From positions 1 through 64,000 of the forward strand of contig SHZK01000008.1 of NCBI GenBank assembly GCA_009692305.1: 64,000 nucleotides of DNA, read 5' to 3'. The notes under the pieces are model-generated. The model was not told where the DNA came from and did not search any database. It saw nothing but the letters and a program-made list of their open reading frames with translations. Shown in pieces: positions 1 to 9,495 of the stretch. Positions within the stretch are counted from its first letter, which is position 1; every line of letters begins with the position of its first letter. Both the position numbers and the translations under genes were made by a program. Source of the DNA: Gammaproteobacteria bacterium. GTDB taxonomy: Bacteria; Pseudomonadota; Gammaproteobacteria; Pseudomonadales; Pseudohongiellaceae.

Positions 1-415
1 ATATAAGTGTCAATTGTTTAAATGTTCAAATTCTATCGCCCAGGGGCGAATAGCATTTGCAGACAATCGCAAGAATGCCACTCGTGTTGCCACGGGTGTG
101 CGCTATGAATTGTCGATTAAAGTGGTTTCCAGACCTTTGAGTCTGGTTGCACGAGCGTGCATTTCGATAGGTAACTTGAGAAAACTGGTCTCACGCGCTG
201 GTGAGTTGTTTGCTGAAGTAAGGGTCAGGACGCTCTGTCCTGGAGATACGACGCGGGTTAGACGCGGTAACAAGCCTTCTAGCTAAAGATACTGCACTGC
301 AGTACCCGGTATCGGGTGACTGCGGGCCGCACTTTAGCACAATCCCTTCTATTCACCTAACATAGATTGCGGGTTTTGCGCACCAACATGGTGCTAACAG
401 GGTATTCCTGACGCG
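1..415. other. Gene-free left edge with small hairpins
   Basis: No convincing gene was found here. A 90-codon open frame on the plus strand (14-286) has no ribosome binding site and no recognisable protein character. The stretch holds short inverted repeats such as CCAGAC/GTCTGG near 129-145 and CAGGAC/GTCCTG near 226-243. These may belong to the leader or tail of a gene outside the window, or to a small RNA that I could not identify. Confidence 0.4.
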
Positions 416-1402
416 CTAATCCTTGCGTGCGACCACAACGGTGAAGTCGCTGCTGATCTCACTTGAGGCAATGAGACGTTGTTCTTCCGCGAAGAACTGA
501 TGTAACAACTGTCGCCCTTCTTCCGAAAAACTCAAATTGCCGGCGATATTGTCCAGCACCAGATGCAGCAGTGTGCCGCCGAAGTCTTTGCGCGAGACTA
601 TCGTGAAGCGTTGTTCCAGCGCTGGCATGATGTCGGCCGAGCGTATTGCTTCGGTGGGATCGTAGCTGTTCATGTAGTCGACGGTAGGCCGCTCGATCGT
701 ATGCTTGATACCGGGATCGCGAATCATGTGTCGCAGGCGCTCGGGTATCAGCGCCAGCAGGCGGCGGGCATGCCGCAGTTGCGGCTCGGTCCACTGGAAC
801 TGGTTTGGTCCAATGAACTCGTTGCAAATAAACAGTCCCCCTGGCAGCAGCGTGCGCCGTACCTGCTCAAGGTAATGTTCCAGAGCCTCAATGTGATGCA
901 GGGACTGGGAGGCGAACACAGTGCCGTATTGATGCTCGGCGAATTCCAGCGTGTTGAGGTTGGCGACCTGGTAATTGATGCGTTCGGCTTGACCGGATTC
1001 CTGCGCCAGCTTGCGCGCAAGCTCCACCGCATCCGCAGCCACATCGTAGGCGTCGAACCCATCCGCGATCTGCAATTGCAGCCCATGTCGCTCCAGTCCG
1101 CCGCCACCGCAGCCCAGACTCAACGCACGCGCCACTGGCTTTGGGAAATGTGCACGTGCCACCGCTTCCAGCCAGCCCACTTCGGCGCGACCGGAAATTA
1201 ACGGATTCATGTATTCGGCGATGACGACCGGACATTCGGTCCAGGAGCTGGGCGTATGCTGTGCCTCTAGCTCCCGGGCGCGCTTGCCCCAGTGTGCGCC
1301 AGCACGCTCCAGGCCGGTATCGGATTCATCTACCGCACTTATAGCTGGCTGCGGCGCTGCTTCAATCTTGAATAATTGTTTGAGTGTTGCGAGCAATCCC
1401 AT
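416..1402 (-). CDS. Class I SAM-dependent methyltransferase
   Basis: 328 residues. SAM-binding motif I is visible as LSLGCGGGGLE at residues 94-104. A later block reading ASQSLHHIEALEHY then LLPGG is the usual motif III/post-II region of methyltransferases that act on small molecules, lipids or sugars. About 90 residues precede motif I, so there is an N-terminal extension, possibly an acceptor-binding part; no signal peptide is seen. It stands alone with its start at 1402, and about 90 bases separate it from the end of the next minus-strand gene. The substrate cannot be told from sequence. The family is certain; the role is open. Confidence 0.85.
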   Translation of the reverse strand: MGLLATLKQLFKIEAAPQPAISAVDESDTGLERAGAHWGKRARELEAQHTPSSWTECPVVIAEYMNPLISGRAEVGWLEAVARAHFPKPVARALSLGCGGGGLERHGLQLQIADGFDAYDVAADAVELARKLAQESGQAERINYQVANLNTLEFAEHQYGTVFASQSLHHIEALEHYLEQVRRTLLPGGLFICNEFIGPNQFQWTEPQLRHARRLLALIPERLRHMIRDPGIKHTIERPTVDYMNSYDPTEAIRSADIMPALEQRFTIVSRKDFGGTLLHLVLDNIAGNLSFSEEGRQLLHQFFAEEQRLIASSEISSDFTVVVARKD

Positions 1403-1495
1403 GAGGTTTCAGGCTTTCCCTGGCAATGGTTTATTAGAATGGAGTGAACTTGCCAGTTGTCAACGCGTCGAATGGTGCTGCTTCATAACAGTTGA

Positions 1496-1849
1496 TCAAG
1501 GTGGGCTCGTTAGCGCAAATACAACCTCTGCCACGCCGGGAACGGCACGAGCGACTGCTCCCACGCTCTGTTGCACTGAGCCGTATGAGCCCGGGGTCTC
1601 CTGGCCGGCGCAGTCTTCACAGGCGAGACTGCCGCTGATGGTAACGCGTCCGCCAACGACTGCCACTTGCAATCCTGTTGGCAGGTCTGGCTGACTGGAC
1701 AGCAGCGTGGCTATTTGCGCCTGTATATCGCTGTCGGTTATTACCGGCACCGGCGGCGTTGCTTCGCTGCACCTGACCAATAACATGCCTGACAACGACA
1801 GTGCGGTGAGCAAAAATATTTTCTTGTGCATGATTTTCGGCTTATTCAT
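1496..1849 (-). CDS. Small exported BON-domain-like protein
   Basis: 117 residues. The N-terminus (best read from the second Met at residue 7) is a short basic stretch then a hydrophobic segment, LLTALSLSGMLLV, ending at RCSEA. That resembles a lipoprotein signal, but the residue before Cys is Arg, so lipidation is doubtful. The rest follows the BON pattern: a helix (DSDIQAQIATLL), a beta strand (LQVAVVGGRVTISGSL), then QQSVGAVARAVPGVAEVVFAL. BON domains are usually periplasmic and thought to bind membranes or partners. The start codon overlaps the stop of the gene before it (ATGA), so the two are probably translated together. Confidence 0.6.
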   Translation of the reverse strand: MNKPKIMHKKIFLLTALSLSGMLLVRCSEATPPVPVITDSDIQAQIATLLSSQPDLPTGLQVAVVGGRVTISGSLACEDCAGQETPGSYGSVQQSVGAVARAVPGVAEVVFALTSPP

Positions 1850-2223
1850 AAGGCTGCCTGTGATTCTTCTGTAGCTCCGTAGATTATCTCGCCACCTGCG
1901 GCACGGAATGCCGCTATCAGCGTTTCTACGCGAATGCGAAAATCACCCTGTGCCATCCATTCCATGTCGACGATACGCAGCTGGTCGGCCTTCAGTATCT
2001 CCTTCTGCACGCTGCGAAAAAACTCCTCAGGCGCCGTAGTGCTAATCGCCAATGGCGGCTCACCCGCCCACCAGTCGGCATTCTCCAGCATGCCCGACTC
2101 AGGAATACCCTGAGCAAAACCCGAATTCAGATCGAGATAATGCACAAATAATTTCTGGCAAGACAGGTCGACCACACGATCGGGACCATCTGTGCGGAAT
2201 AAAAGAAAATCGCGCCGGTTCAT
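1846..2223 (-). CDS. Unknown 125-residue protein downstream of molybdenum hydroxylase genes
   Basis: I do not recognise this family. The protein begins MNRRDFLLF, which looks like a twin-arginine start, but no hydrophobic stretch follows, so export is unlikely. It is acidic, with aromatic-rich segments (ENADWWAGEP). It lies 34 bases after the FAD subunit gene of the molybdenum hydroxylase cluster on the same strand and overlaps the following BON-like gene by four bases. It may therefore be the fourth gene of that operon, perhaps a maturation or accessory protein. That role is inference from position only. Confidence 0.5.
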   Translation of the reverse strand: MNRRDFLLFRTDGPDRVVDLSCQKLFVHYLDLNSGFAQGIPESGMLENADWWAGEPPLAISTTAPEEFFRSVQKEILKADQLRIVDMEWMAQGDFRIRVETLIAAFRAAGGEIIYGATEESQAAL

Positions 2224-2257
2224 CTGGGTTTTTTCTATTTCAAAAGATTGAGAAACA

Positions 2258-3244
2258 TCAGGCCGGTACCAAGCGCAGCAAGGCGCGCTCGACGGCGGCG
2301 CTGGTCATGGGCAATTTGTGCCGGTTCTTCGCCAGTGGCTGCGCATTGGCAATTGCCATGGCACCGGCTTGTTGCGCAGTGGCGGCGTCGAGTGTCTTGC
2401 CGCTAAGAAAGCGTTCGACTTCCAGGCTTCGCCATGGAATTGGTGCGACGCCTCCCAGCACGATGCTGGCGCTGGTAATAGTTGCCGCGCTCATCTCCAA
2501 TACCACGGCAACACTGACCTCGGCATGGGTCCAGGCTTCCCGGTCCATTACCTTGAAATAGGTGCTCACGGTATTCTCTGCCGGCGTAGGCAAGCGCACG
2601 CCGACCAATAACTCGGTATTCAGCATGCTGTTTTCCCGCGCCGGATTCTGGCTCGGCAGTACAAAGAATTCCTCGGCACTGAGCGTACGATTACCGGAAG
2701 GACCGGCCACATCGAAGGCCGCACGCAATGCTACCAGCGCTGGCGCCGTATCCGATGGATGCACGATAAAGCTGGGGCCACCACCGAAGATCGCGTGTTG
2801 TTGATTCTCGCCATTTACGGAATAGCATTGATCGCCACCCGCCTTGAAGCACTGGAAGCCATTGCGGTAATACCAGCACCAGGGTCGCTGCGTTACATTC
2901 CCCGCCAAGGTCGCGACGTTGCGTATTTGTGGTGTCGCAACACTCGCAGCAGCTTCTGTGAGCACGCGCATGCGCTGTGCGAGAGTCGCATCTGCTGCCA
3001 GGTCAGTCAGCGTGATGAGTCCGCCTATAACAGTTTCTGTTTGGTTGCTGGTGATCTGGCTCGCATCGGTAACAGGCCGCAGATTGATGATTACATCAAC
3101 TGCCGCAGTACCATCCTTGATTTGTTGCAGCAGGTCAGTACCACCGCCGGAAAAGGCAAATGCCTGACCCGCGTCGTTTGCCTGCCGGGCAGCGGCAACT
3201 GCTTCCGCGATAGAGCGTGCGTTGATATTCGAGAGCGCTCTCAT
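2258..3244 (-). CDS. Molybdenum hydroxylase FAD-binding subunit (PaoB/YagS-like)
   Basis: 328 residues, the usual length for the medium subunit of xanthine dehydrogenase/aldehyde oxidase enzymes. FAD-binding loops are visible as FSGGGTDLL (31-39) and ATLAGNV (111-117). A cysteine cluster, C123, C132 and C140 within the stretch starting CWYYRNGFQC, matches the extra iron-sulfur site known in PaoB of the E. coli periplasmic aldehyde oxidoreductase. The subunit passes electrons from the 2Fe-2S subunit to FAD. Its start overlaps the stop of the catalytic subunit gene by four bases, so the two are translationally coupled. Confidence 0.88.
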   Translation of the reverse strand: MRALSNINARSIAEAVAAARQANDAGQAFAFSGGGTDLLQQIKDGTAAVDVIINLRPVTDASQITSNQTETVIGGLITLTDLAADATLAQRMRVLTEAAASVATPQIRNVATLAGNVTQRPWCWYYRNGFQCFKAGGDQCYSVNGENQQHAIFGGGPSFIVHPSDTAPALVALRAAFDVAGPSGNRTLSAEEFFVLPSQNPARENSMLNTELLVGVRLPTPAENTVSTYFKVMDREAWTHAEVSVAVVLEMSAATITSASIVLGGVAPIPWRSLEVERFLSGKTLDAATAQQAGAMAIANAQPLAKNRHKLPMTSAAVERALLRLVPA

Positions 3245-5406
3245 GCGTGAGCCTCCAGGATTTTATTGCGAGTGATCGGCAGTGACGTCATGCGCTTGCC
3301 GGTGGCATTGAAGATCGCGTTCGCCACGGCTGCCGGCGCCATGATGATGCCAGCCTCGCCCGCAGTCTTCGCGCCAAACGGCCCATAGCCGTCATCGACC
3401 TCGATAAAGTCCACTTCAATAGGTGGAATATCCGCATGGGTTAAATGCCGCGCGCGATAATAGCCTGGCGTGAGTGGCTGGCCGCTGGCTGGATCATAGT
3501 GCAGGTCTTCATACAACGCCTGACCGATGCCCTGGATAATCGCGCCACGAATCTGGTCGCGCGTAGTCTGTGGATTGATGATGCGGCCAGACTCATGCAC
3601 CGCTACATATTTGCTGATGCGCGTGGTGCCGAGTTGGGTATCCACTTCCACCTCGACGAAATGCGCGCCGAAACACTGACGCGACTTGCCGTCGGTAGTT
3701 GGTTGTGGTGTGGCCGAGGCGATTAACACAGCATTGCCGGTGGGCATGCCCTGGGCTGCGATCTGTTGCTTGAGATCCTTTGCGGCTTCGACGACTGCGT
3801 AGCCAGTCATGATGGTGGTTCGACTACCTGACTCGCCCACGGAATAGGGGCAGCGATCCGTATCACCGGCGACGACATCCACTTGTGCCAACGGGACACC
3901 GAGCGCCTCGGCCGCGATCATGCCCATCGTAGTCTTCGCGCCAGGACCGATATCGGTAACGCCCACAAACAAAGTGTAATGACCTTTACTGTCCACGCGC
4001 ACGATGGCACTGCTGGAGCCGACGCCGGCGCGGAACATCATGAAGGCAAAACCGGCGCCGCGTTTGATGGCACCTGGATCAGAACCCGGTATAGCTTGCC
4101 TTCTGGTTGACCAGTCGAAAAGTTCGGTGCCACGCAGAATACAGTCTTCCAATGAATAGTTGGTGAACGGTTGCGCGTCTGTAGGGCGCAGCATGTTCTT
4201 GAGCGTGAATTGCACCGGGTCCATGCCGATGCGAAAGGCGACATCATCCATCATGGATTCGATACCGAAGAAGCCATGAGGCTCAGAGGGTCCGCGAAAA
4301 TTGCCGGAAGTCGTGCGATTGGTATACACCGGGAAAATCGTGCGTGCGCGATGCTCGCAGGCATACGCTTCCATGCCGCTCAGTCCTCCGGAATTTTTCC
4401 GGTACGGCCCCATGCCGCTATAGGCGCGCATCTGCATCGCGGTCAGGGTACCGTCCTGCTTCACACCAATCTTGTAATATTGCACGGTGGGCCAGCGACC
4501 ATGCACGCCGAGCCAGTCTTCGCGGCGCGACATTTCCAGCATCACTGGCGCGTTAGCTCGCTTCGACAGCGTAGCGGCGATGAGGTCGGTGTCCTGATTC
4601 TGGTTCTTGTTGCCGAAGCCACCGCCCATGTAATTGCACACGATGCGCACCTGGTGATCTTCCAGGCCAAGATCGCGCGCGGTGTCGTGGCGACAATTGG
4701 AGATGCCCTGTGATGGTGTGTACAAGGTCAGCTTGTCGCCTTCCCAGTGTGCCAACGCGCAGCGCGGTTCCATTTGTGCGTTGTGAATAAATGCGGTGTC
4801 GTAACGTCCCTCGAATACCTCATCGGCGGCGGCGAAACCCGCGTCGATGTCGCCTGCGTTCGATACCATGGGTTCCAGATTATTCCGAAAGTCCGGACAC
4901 ACGTTGCCTTCTGGCCACACTTTGGGAGCGGCATCCGCGAGCGCTGCTTCGGGCTCCAGCACGAAAGGTAATTGTTCGTACGCAACCTTGATCAAGCTCA
5001 GCGCGTGCTCGGCGGTGTGACGATCGACTGCGGCTACTGCTGCGATTGAGTCACCCACATGACGCGCCGGATTATTGAAGATATAACGCCGGTGTAAGGT
5101 GGCGTCCTTACTCGGGTCACTGTATTGACGACCACCGGAGATAGAGCCGGAGCCCCACACAATTTGCGCATTCTCATGAGTGATTACCGCACGTACTCCA
5201 GGGAGTGCCGATGCGGCACTCGCGTCGATGCTGAGAATGCGCGCATGGGGATGAGGGCTGCGCAAGACTCTGGCGTACAGCATGCCAGGCAGTTTGATGT
5301 CGCGGGAATATTTGGCGCTGCCGTTGACGCGCTCTATCGCATCCACGCGCGCAGTAGCATGGCCAATTGTTTGCAGAGGAGTTACTGGTTCGAAGGCTTC
5401 GCTCAT
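3241..5406 (-). CDS. Molybdenum hydroxylase catalytic (molybdopterin) subunit (PaoC/YagR-like)
   Basis: 721 residues. This is the large subunit of a xanthine dehydrogenase/aldehyde oxidase family enzyme, which hydroxylates aldehydes or heterocycles at a molybdenum centre. Visible family marks are GHATARVDAIERVNG at the start, the MGGGFGNKNQNQDTD loop, GNFRGPSEPHG, and GAKTAGEAGI near the C-terminus, which carries the catalytic Glu that activates the molybdenum site. Length and motifs fit the PaoC branch. It has no signal of its own and would leave the cytoplasm with the TAT-tagged iron-sulfur subunit encoded just upstream; both of its junctions are four-base overlaps. The gene order (FeS, Moco, FAD) differs from yagTSR of E. 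coli. Confidence 0.9.
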   Translation of the reverse strand: MSEAFEPVTPLQTIGHATARVDAIERVNGSAKYSRDIKLPGMLYARVLRSPHPHARILSIDASAASALPGVRAVITHENAQIVWGSGSISGGRQYSDPSKDATLHRRYIFNNPARHVGDSIAAVAAVDRHTAEHALSLIKVAYEQLPFVLEPEAALADAAPKVWPEGNVCPDFRNNLEPMVSNAGDIDAGFAAADEVFEGRYDTAFIHNAQMEPRCALAHWEGDKLTLYTPSQGISNCRHDTARDLGLEDHQVRIVCNYMGGGFGNKNQNQDTDLIAATLSKRANAPVMLEMSRREDWLGVHGRWPTVQYYKIGVKQDGTLTAMQMRAYSGMGPYRKNSGGLSGMEAYACEHRARTIFPVYTNRTTSGNFRGPSEPHGFFGIESMMDDVAFRIGMDPVQFTLKNMLRPTDAQPFTNYSLEDCILRGTELFDWSTRRQAIPGSDPGAIKRGAGFAFMMFRAGVGSSSAIVRVDSKGHYTLFVGVTDIGPGAKTTMGMIAAEALGVPLAQVDVVAGDTDRCPYSVGESGSRTTIMTGYAVVEAAKDLKQQIAAQGMPTGNAVLIASATPQPTTDGKSRQCFGAHFVEVEVDTQLGTTRISKYVAVHESGRIINPQTTRDQIRGAIIQGIGQALYEDLHYDPASGQPLTPGYYRARHLTHADIPPIEVDFIEVDDGYGPFGAKTAGEAGIIMAPAAVANAIFNATGKRMTSLPITRNKILEAHA

Positions 5407-6047
5407 GCGTTTGCTCCTGTCGCAACCACAGCCTCAACAATCGCCATATAATTGGAGCAGCGACAGAGATTGCCAACCAGGGCCATACGAACCTGGGCGG
5501 CGTCCGGGGATGGATTATTCCGCAACAACGCGGTCGCAGACATCAGCTGGCCCGAAGTACAGAAGCCACATTGCGGACCATTGTTATCAACGAAGGCCTG
5601 TTGTAGTGGTGACAGGCGCCCATTCTGCGCCAACCCTTCTACCGTTTGTACCTCCATGCCATCAGCCCAAACTGCCAGCTGACTGCAGGCATACACCGGT
5701 TTGCCATTCATGAGTACCGTGCAGGCACCACACTCGCTGCGATTGCAACCGATCTTGGTGCCGGTTAAATCCAGTTGATCACGCAACACTTCCACCAGGG
5801 TCCAGCGCGGGTCTACCAGCAGTTGCTGGGCGCGACCATTGACGGTCAGATTTAATCGGGTAAGTGCACTGGCTGCAACTTCAAGGGGAGCTGCCTGGGA
5901 AGCTTGCATACTGACACTGCCGAGCGCGGCGGAAGCCACCACGGCAGTGCCGGTGTGTTGCAGAAAATCACGGCGGGATTGTGCCCTGGGGTCAAGATAT
6001 TGAACAACTGAATCGGGTTTTTCGCAGTGGTCATCCTGTGCAGACAT
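5403..6047 (-). CDS. 2Fe-2S subunit of molybdenum hydroxylase with TAT signal (PaoA/YagT-like)
   Basis: 214 residues from the ATG at 6047, chosen because GGGGTGAG lies just upstream and because it puts the twin-arginine motif SRRDFLQ (24-30) near the N-terminus. A hydrophobic segment follows the motif. The ferredoxin part has CNRSECGACTVL and a downstream Cys, and the alpha-helical part has CGFCTSGQ and CRCSNY, the eight cysteines of two 2Fe-2S clusters. The TAT signal implies that the folded complex acts in the periplasm. It is the first gene of the operon running toward 1496. Confidence 0.9.
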   Translation of the reverse strand: MSAQDDHCEKPDSVVQYLDPRAQSRRDFLQHTGTAVVASAALGSVSMQASQAAPLEVAASALTRLNLTVNGRAQQLLVDPRWTLVEVLRDQLDLTGTKIGCNRSECGACTVLMNGKPVYACSQLAVWADGMEVQTVEGLAQNGRLSPLQQAFVDNNGPQCGFCTSGQLMSATALLRNNPSPDAAQVRMALVGNLCRCSNYMAIVEAVVATGANA

Positions 6048-6173
6048 GGTCTCACCCCGTAGCGCGTCGAGTTCTGGTTGCTGCCGACTATAGCCGCGCA
6101 AGGTTGGTCTGTGCAACCTGATTCACCACGATTTTCAGTGTATCCGGAATTCCCTTAATACCAAATCGCAAGC

Positions 6174-6205
6174 AAAAAAAGGCGGACCGAAGTCCGCCTT
6201 TTCTC
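6174..6205 (-). terminator. Rho-independent terminator after the TonB receptor gene
   Basis: AAGGCGGAC and GTCCGCCTT form a perfect 9-pair stem around a four-base loop (6179-6200). Read on the minus strand, seven T residues follow. It lies 20 bases past the stop of the receptor gene. Confidence 0.9.
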
Positions 6206-6224
6206 AATCGTTCAACCTTAATAT

Positions 6225-9200
6225 TTAGAAGGTCAAACGGAAACCCGCAGTATACATACGACCATACACGTCGTAATAGCTTGGGTAGGTATTACCACTG
6301 TTTGAAGAGGTACTACCTGACTCGTTGCCGACTACAGGAGGCTCTTCATCGGTGATATTTTCGATACCCAGACTCAAGCGGATACGATCGTCCCACAAGT
6401 TGTAGCTGGCATAAATATCGAGATAGTCGTAGTCATCGATGCTTCTGAAGGCGGCGAAGGAATTAGCCATTTCCGGACGCTCAATATCAACCGAACCGAT
6501 ATGGTTCCATGACAAGGAGGCTGTGATGTCGTTCCAGTTCCAGGTAGCACGCTGAAGCCAACGCAGATCTGATACAGGATCACAGCTGGTGCCATAGAAA
6601 CCGGAACAATCAATCACCGGAGTCAAGGCATCGCTCTTTGATTCCTGGGTCAGGTACTTGTTGACCATACCGGAGAACTGCAGGTCACCCCATTGACCGA
6701 GGTTGTAGTCGACGTTAAAGCCCAGCTCGTAACCTTCAGAGCGCGCGTAAGACAAGTTGGTGGTATAGAGCTGGATACCCGAACCAGGGGTACTGATATC
6801 ACCACTAATTCGCTTGATTTTTGCACAGGCAGAGGCAAGGCCAGCTATATAACATTGATCCAGCATCTGCTGCGCGGAGAAGGTACCGATCACGTCTGAG
6901 ATGTCGATGTCATAGTAGTCCAGAGACACGCTGACATTTTCAAAGAAGTCGATTTGCGGAGTCCAGACAAATCCGGCGGTAAAGGTATCGGCCGATTCAG
7001 CATCTGGCGGTGTGGTTGGATTACTACCTGCGAAAATATTGATCTGGCCAGACACGATGTCTTGCAGAACGCCAACCTGGGGAGCCAACATACCGGTAGA
7101 GACGCACAGGGCACGCAAAGTCGTGGTGATTTTCGCTGCATTCGCAACGGAACAAGGATCCAGGTTTGCATTAGCGAGGCCGGTGGTCACAGGCGCGAAC
7201 AACTCACCCACGTTTGGAGCACGCGTCGCTTCCTGTTGCATGACGCGCAGCAAAATCTGGTCATTGATTCTCCAGTTCAGGCCGGTTTTCCAGGTATCGA
7301 CATTACCGACTGTATTGTAGTCGGAATCGCGATAGCCAAATTCGAAGTTCAGCGAATCAACTAGATTCATGCCATCTACCAGCGGCAGGAAACCTTCGAC
7401 GAAGAATTCGTCAACGCGGAATCCACCAGCGATCGGCAGGACATTTCCGCCCGCACCACCCTGACAGCTCGCGGGCGCGAGTTTCAGACACTCATCAGGA
7501 GTCAGCGAACCGAATTCATCGCGAGTCTCAAAGCCTACGCTCAACGCCATTGGCGTAGAGGCTGTGGGCACCTGTACGAAATTAACCGGTCCATCCAGCA
7601 CGATCTGACCAATCGCCTGGTCATATTTCTGCTGCTGCAGCGCATCAGCGCGCGCGTAACCAGCCATGGCCGGAGTGATCGTGCCAAAACCACCGAACAG
7701 ATCGATAGGCACACAGGTAGGGTCACCGTTCTTACAGGTCTTGCCATCAACCGAATCCAAAGCGTTCTGGATATTGGTCAGATTGGTGTAACCGCCGCGC
7801 ACGGTGGTGCGGTTGGATTCACCATACTGGAAAGAGGCGTCGTACTTCCAATCACCCAACAACTCACCGCGAGCACCGGCAAGTAACATGAAATGCTCGG
7901 TGTCGAAGTTTTCATCGCGAGGTCCGAGCTCTTCAGTACGACGACGCAGCTGCATCTTCAGATAATCTGGAGCGTCGACCACGCCGTTGGTATTCGCGTC
8001 CCACCAGTTGGAGCCCTGCGCACCCGGCTTGATAAAACCAGCCGCCGCTCGAGCATTGGTGAAGCTCATGATTTCGTTACGGGCCTGGGTGGAGAAGAAT
8101 GGATTCGCCAGAGGTACGTTAAATTGCGTTCCAAAGGTTCCGGAAGGTGCGACTTGCGCGTTTACAGTGATGTTGCTGTATTCCACAGTAGTGTAGGCTT
8201 CGAAATTTTCGTTGAATTCGAAGTTACCCATGAAGAACGCGTTATAGCGTTCCTGTGGTGTGCGATAGAAGTTATAGGGGTTGAAGTTAAATACGCTACA
8301 ACCATTACGATTCCCGGTATAGAGAGAGCGATCATTCAGAAACTGACCAACGCTGCCTGCGCCAGCAACTTGCGCTCGCGTCGGTATACCCGTGGTAGAA
8401 CCGCCAGCTATAACTGAGTTGGGTCCGCCACAACCAGCTACCGTCGGTGGGGTTGGGCTCAAACCTGCCAGGAAGTTGCTATAGTTGGCACCGCTGGCTG
8501 TGTCGATACCGAGCTGGCCAAGATCGCGCTGTCCCAGCAATAAAGGTTCCCTTTCCGACCAGCTCAGGTTTATCGCAACATTGCCGCGACCCCCATCCAA
8601 TGCAGAACCCAGCGTGAGGGATACATTGTCACGGTCGGTGTCGCTTTGCTCTGAAGTGGTGTTATTGACCAAAAGATCGAAGCCTTCAAAATTATTCTTC
8701 AGAACAATATTGACCGCTCCAGCGACGGCGTCAGATCCGTATACCGCTGAGGCACCACCGGTGACTAGATCGATGCGCTCGATCAGAGCCGCTGGAATAG
8801 TGGATACATCGACCAGACCATTATAGTTATAGGGGGTCATGCGACGACCGTTTAACAAAACGAGGGTTCTTGACCCGCCAAGTGCCCGCAGACTAACAGT
8901 TGAAGCACCGGCACTACCATTGTTAGTGTTTTCACCGTCACCGGCTGTTGTGGAAGGCAGAGAACGAAGAATTTTCTCAACTTCGACTTCTTGCTGAAGC
9001 TCGATAGCTTCCAGACTTACCGTGGTGATTGGACTTGAGGAGGTGAGGCCGGGACGACGGATACGAGATCCGGTAACAACCACTTCTTCAACTACTTGAT
9101 CTTGAGCAGACGCATTGGGAGCCGTGCCTAAAAAGCCCGCACCAGCGATTGCGGCAAAGGCCATCGACCAGGCAGAAGCCTTTTTGTTTAGTTTGAACAT
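6225..9200 (-). CDS. TonB-dependent outer membrane receptor
   Basis: 991 residues from the ATG at 9200, preceded by GAGGGGG; a GTG 18 bases earlier is less likely. A signal peptide (KKASAWSMAFAAIAGAGFLG, cleaved near ASA-QD) is followed by a TonB-box-like EEVVVTGSR. The plug domain comes next (ELQQEVEVEKILRSLPS; GSRTLVLLNGRRM; SAVYGSDAVAGAVNIVLK), then a long beta-barrel ending in the aromatic TAGFRLTF. The type is that of large receptors for sugars, peptides or complex substrates. The substrate is unknown. The gene is followed by its own terminator, and an ECF sigma/anti-sigma pair lies upstream on the same strand. Confidence 0.9.
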   Translation of the reverse strand: MFKLNKKASAWSMAFAAIAGAGFLGTAPNASAQDQVVEEVVVTGSRIRRPGLTSSSPITTVSLEAIELQQEVEVEKILRSLPSTTAGDGENTNNGSAGASTVSLRALGGSRTLVLLNGRRMTPYNYNGLVDVSTIPAALIERIDLVTGGASAVYGSDAVAGAVNIVLKNNFEGFDLLVNNTTSEQSDTDRDNVSLTLGSALDGGRGNVAINLSWSEREPLLLGQRDLGQLGIDTASGANYSNFLAGLSPTPPTVAGCGGPNSVIAGGSTTGIPTRAQVAGAGSVGQFLNDRSLYTGNRNGCSVFNFNPYNFYRTPQERYNAFFMGNFEFNENFEAYTTVEYSNITVNAQVAPSGTFGTQFNVPLANPFFSTQARNEIMSFTNARAAAGFIKPGAQGSNWWDANTNGVVDAPDYLKMQLRRRTEELGPRDENFDTEHFMLLAGARGELLGDWKYDASFQYGESNRTTVRGGYTNLTNIQNALDSVDGKTCKNGDPTCVPIDLFGGFGTITPAMAGYARADALQQQKYDQAIGQIVLDGPVNFVQVPTASTPMALSVGFETRDEFGSLTPDECLKLAPASCQGGAGGNVLPIAGGFRVDEFFVEGFLPLVDGMNLVDSLNFEFGYRDSDYNTVGNVDTWKTGLNWRINDQILLRVMQQEATRAPNVGELFAPVTTGLANANLDPCSVANAAKITTTLRALCVSTGMLAPQVGVLQDIVSGQINIFAGSNPTTPPDAESADTFTAGFVWTPQIDFFENVSVSLDYYDIDISDVIGTFSAQQMLDQCYIAGLASACAKIKRISGDISTPGSGIQLYTTNLSYARSEGYELGFNVDYNLGQWGDLQFSGMVNKYLTQESKSDALTPVIDCSGFYGTSCDPVSDLRWLQRATWNWNDITASLSWNHIGSVDIERPEMANSFAAFRSIDDYDYLDIYASYNLWDDRIRLSLGIENITDEEPPVVGNESGSTSSNSGNTYPSYYDVYGRMYTAGFRLTF

Positions 9201-9495
9201 TTTAATGTTCCCCCTCACGATTTATTAAAAGACGGGCAGCTCCTCTCCCGTAAGGGCCGGTTTGTCTGCTATTTATTGAAGCTCCTAACCCAAGACTTCT
9301 GAGTTAATTGCCGCTCATTCTACAGTGGGAGAAATGAAACAGATAGTCAAAAATGACACATGGCAGGTATTTTTAGGACGATTTCACTACTTGCAGCCCT
9401 TGGTTACTAATCCCTGCTAGAATTATTAGCTGAGTATGTCAATAAATCAGCAAAGCGCAGGAAGATAGTGGGATTTGCTGGCGTGGCTGGTGCTG
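9201..9495. other. Intergenic region upstream of the TonB receptor
   Basis: About 295 bases without a gene. It must hold the minus-strand promoter of the receptor. A short inverted repeat, ACGGGCAG.../CTCTCCCGT, lies at about 9232-9251 in the leader. No clear sigma-70 promoter could be picked by eye. Confidence 0.4.

Noticed and set aside
14..286. Plus-strand open frame of 90 codons at the left edge
   Set aside because: No ribosome binding site, no recognisable motif, arginine-rich shadow-like composition.
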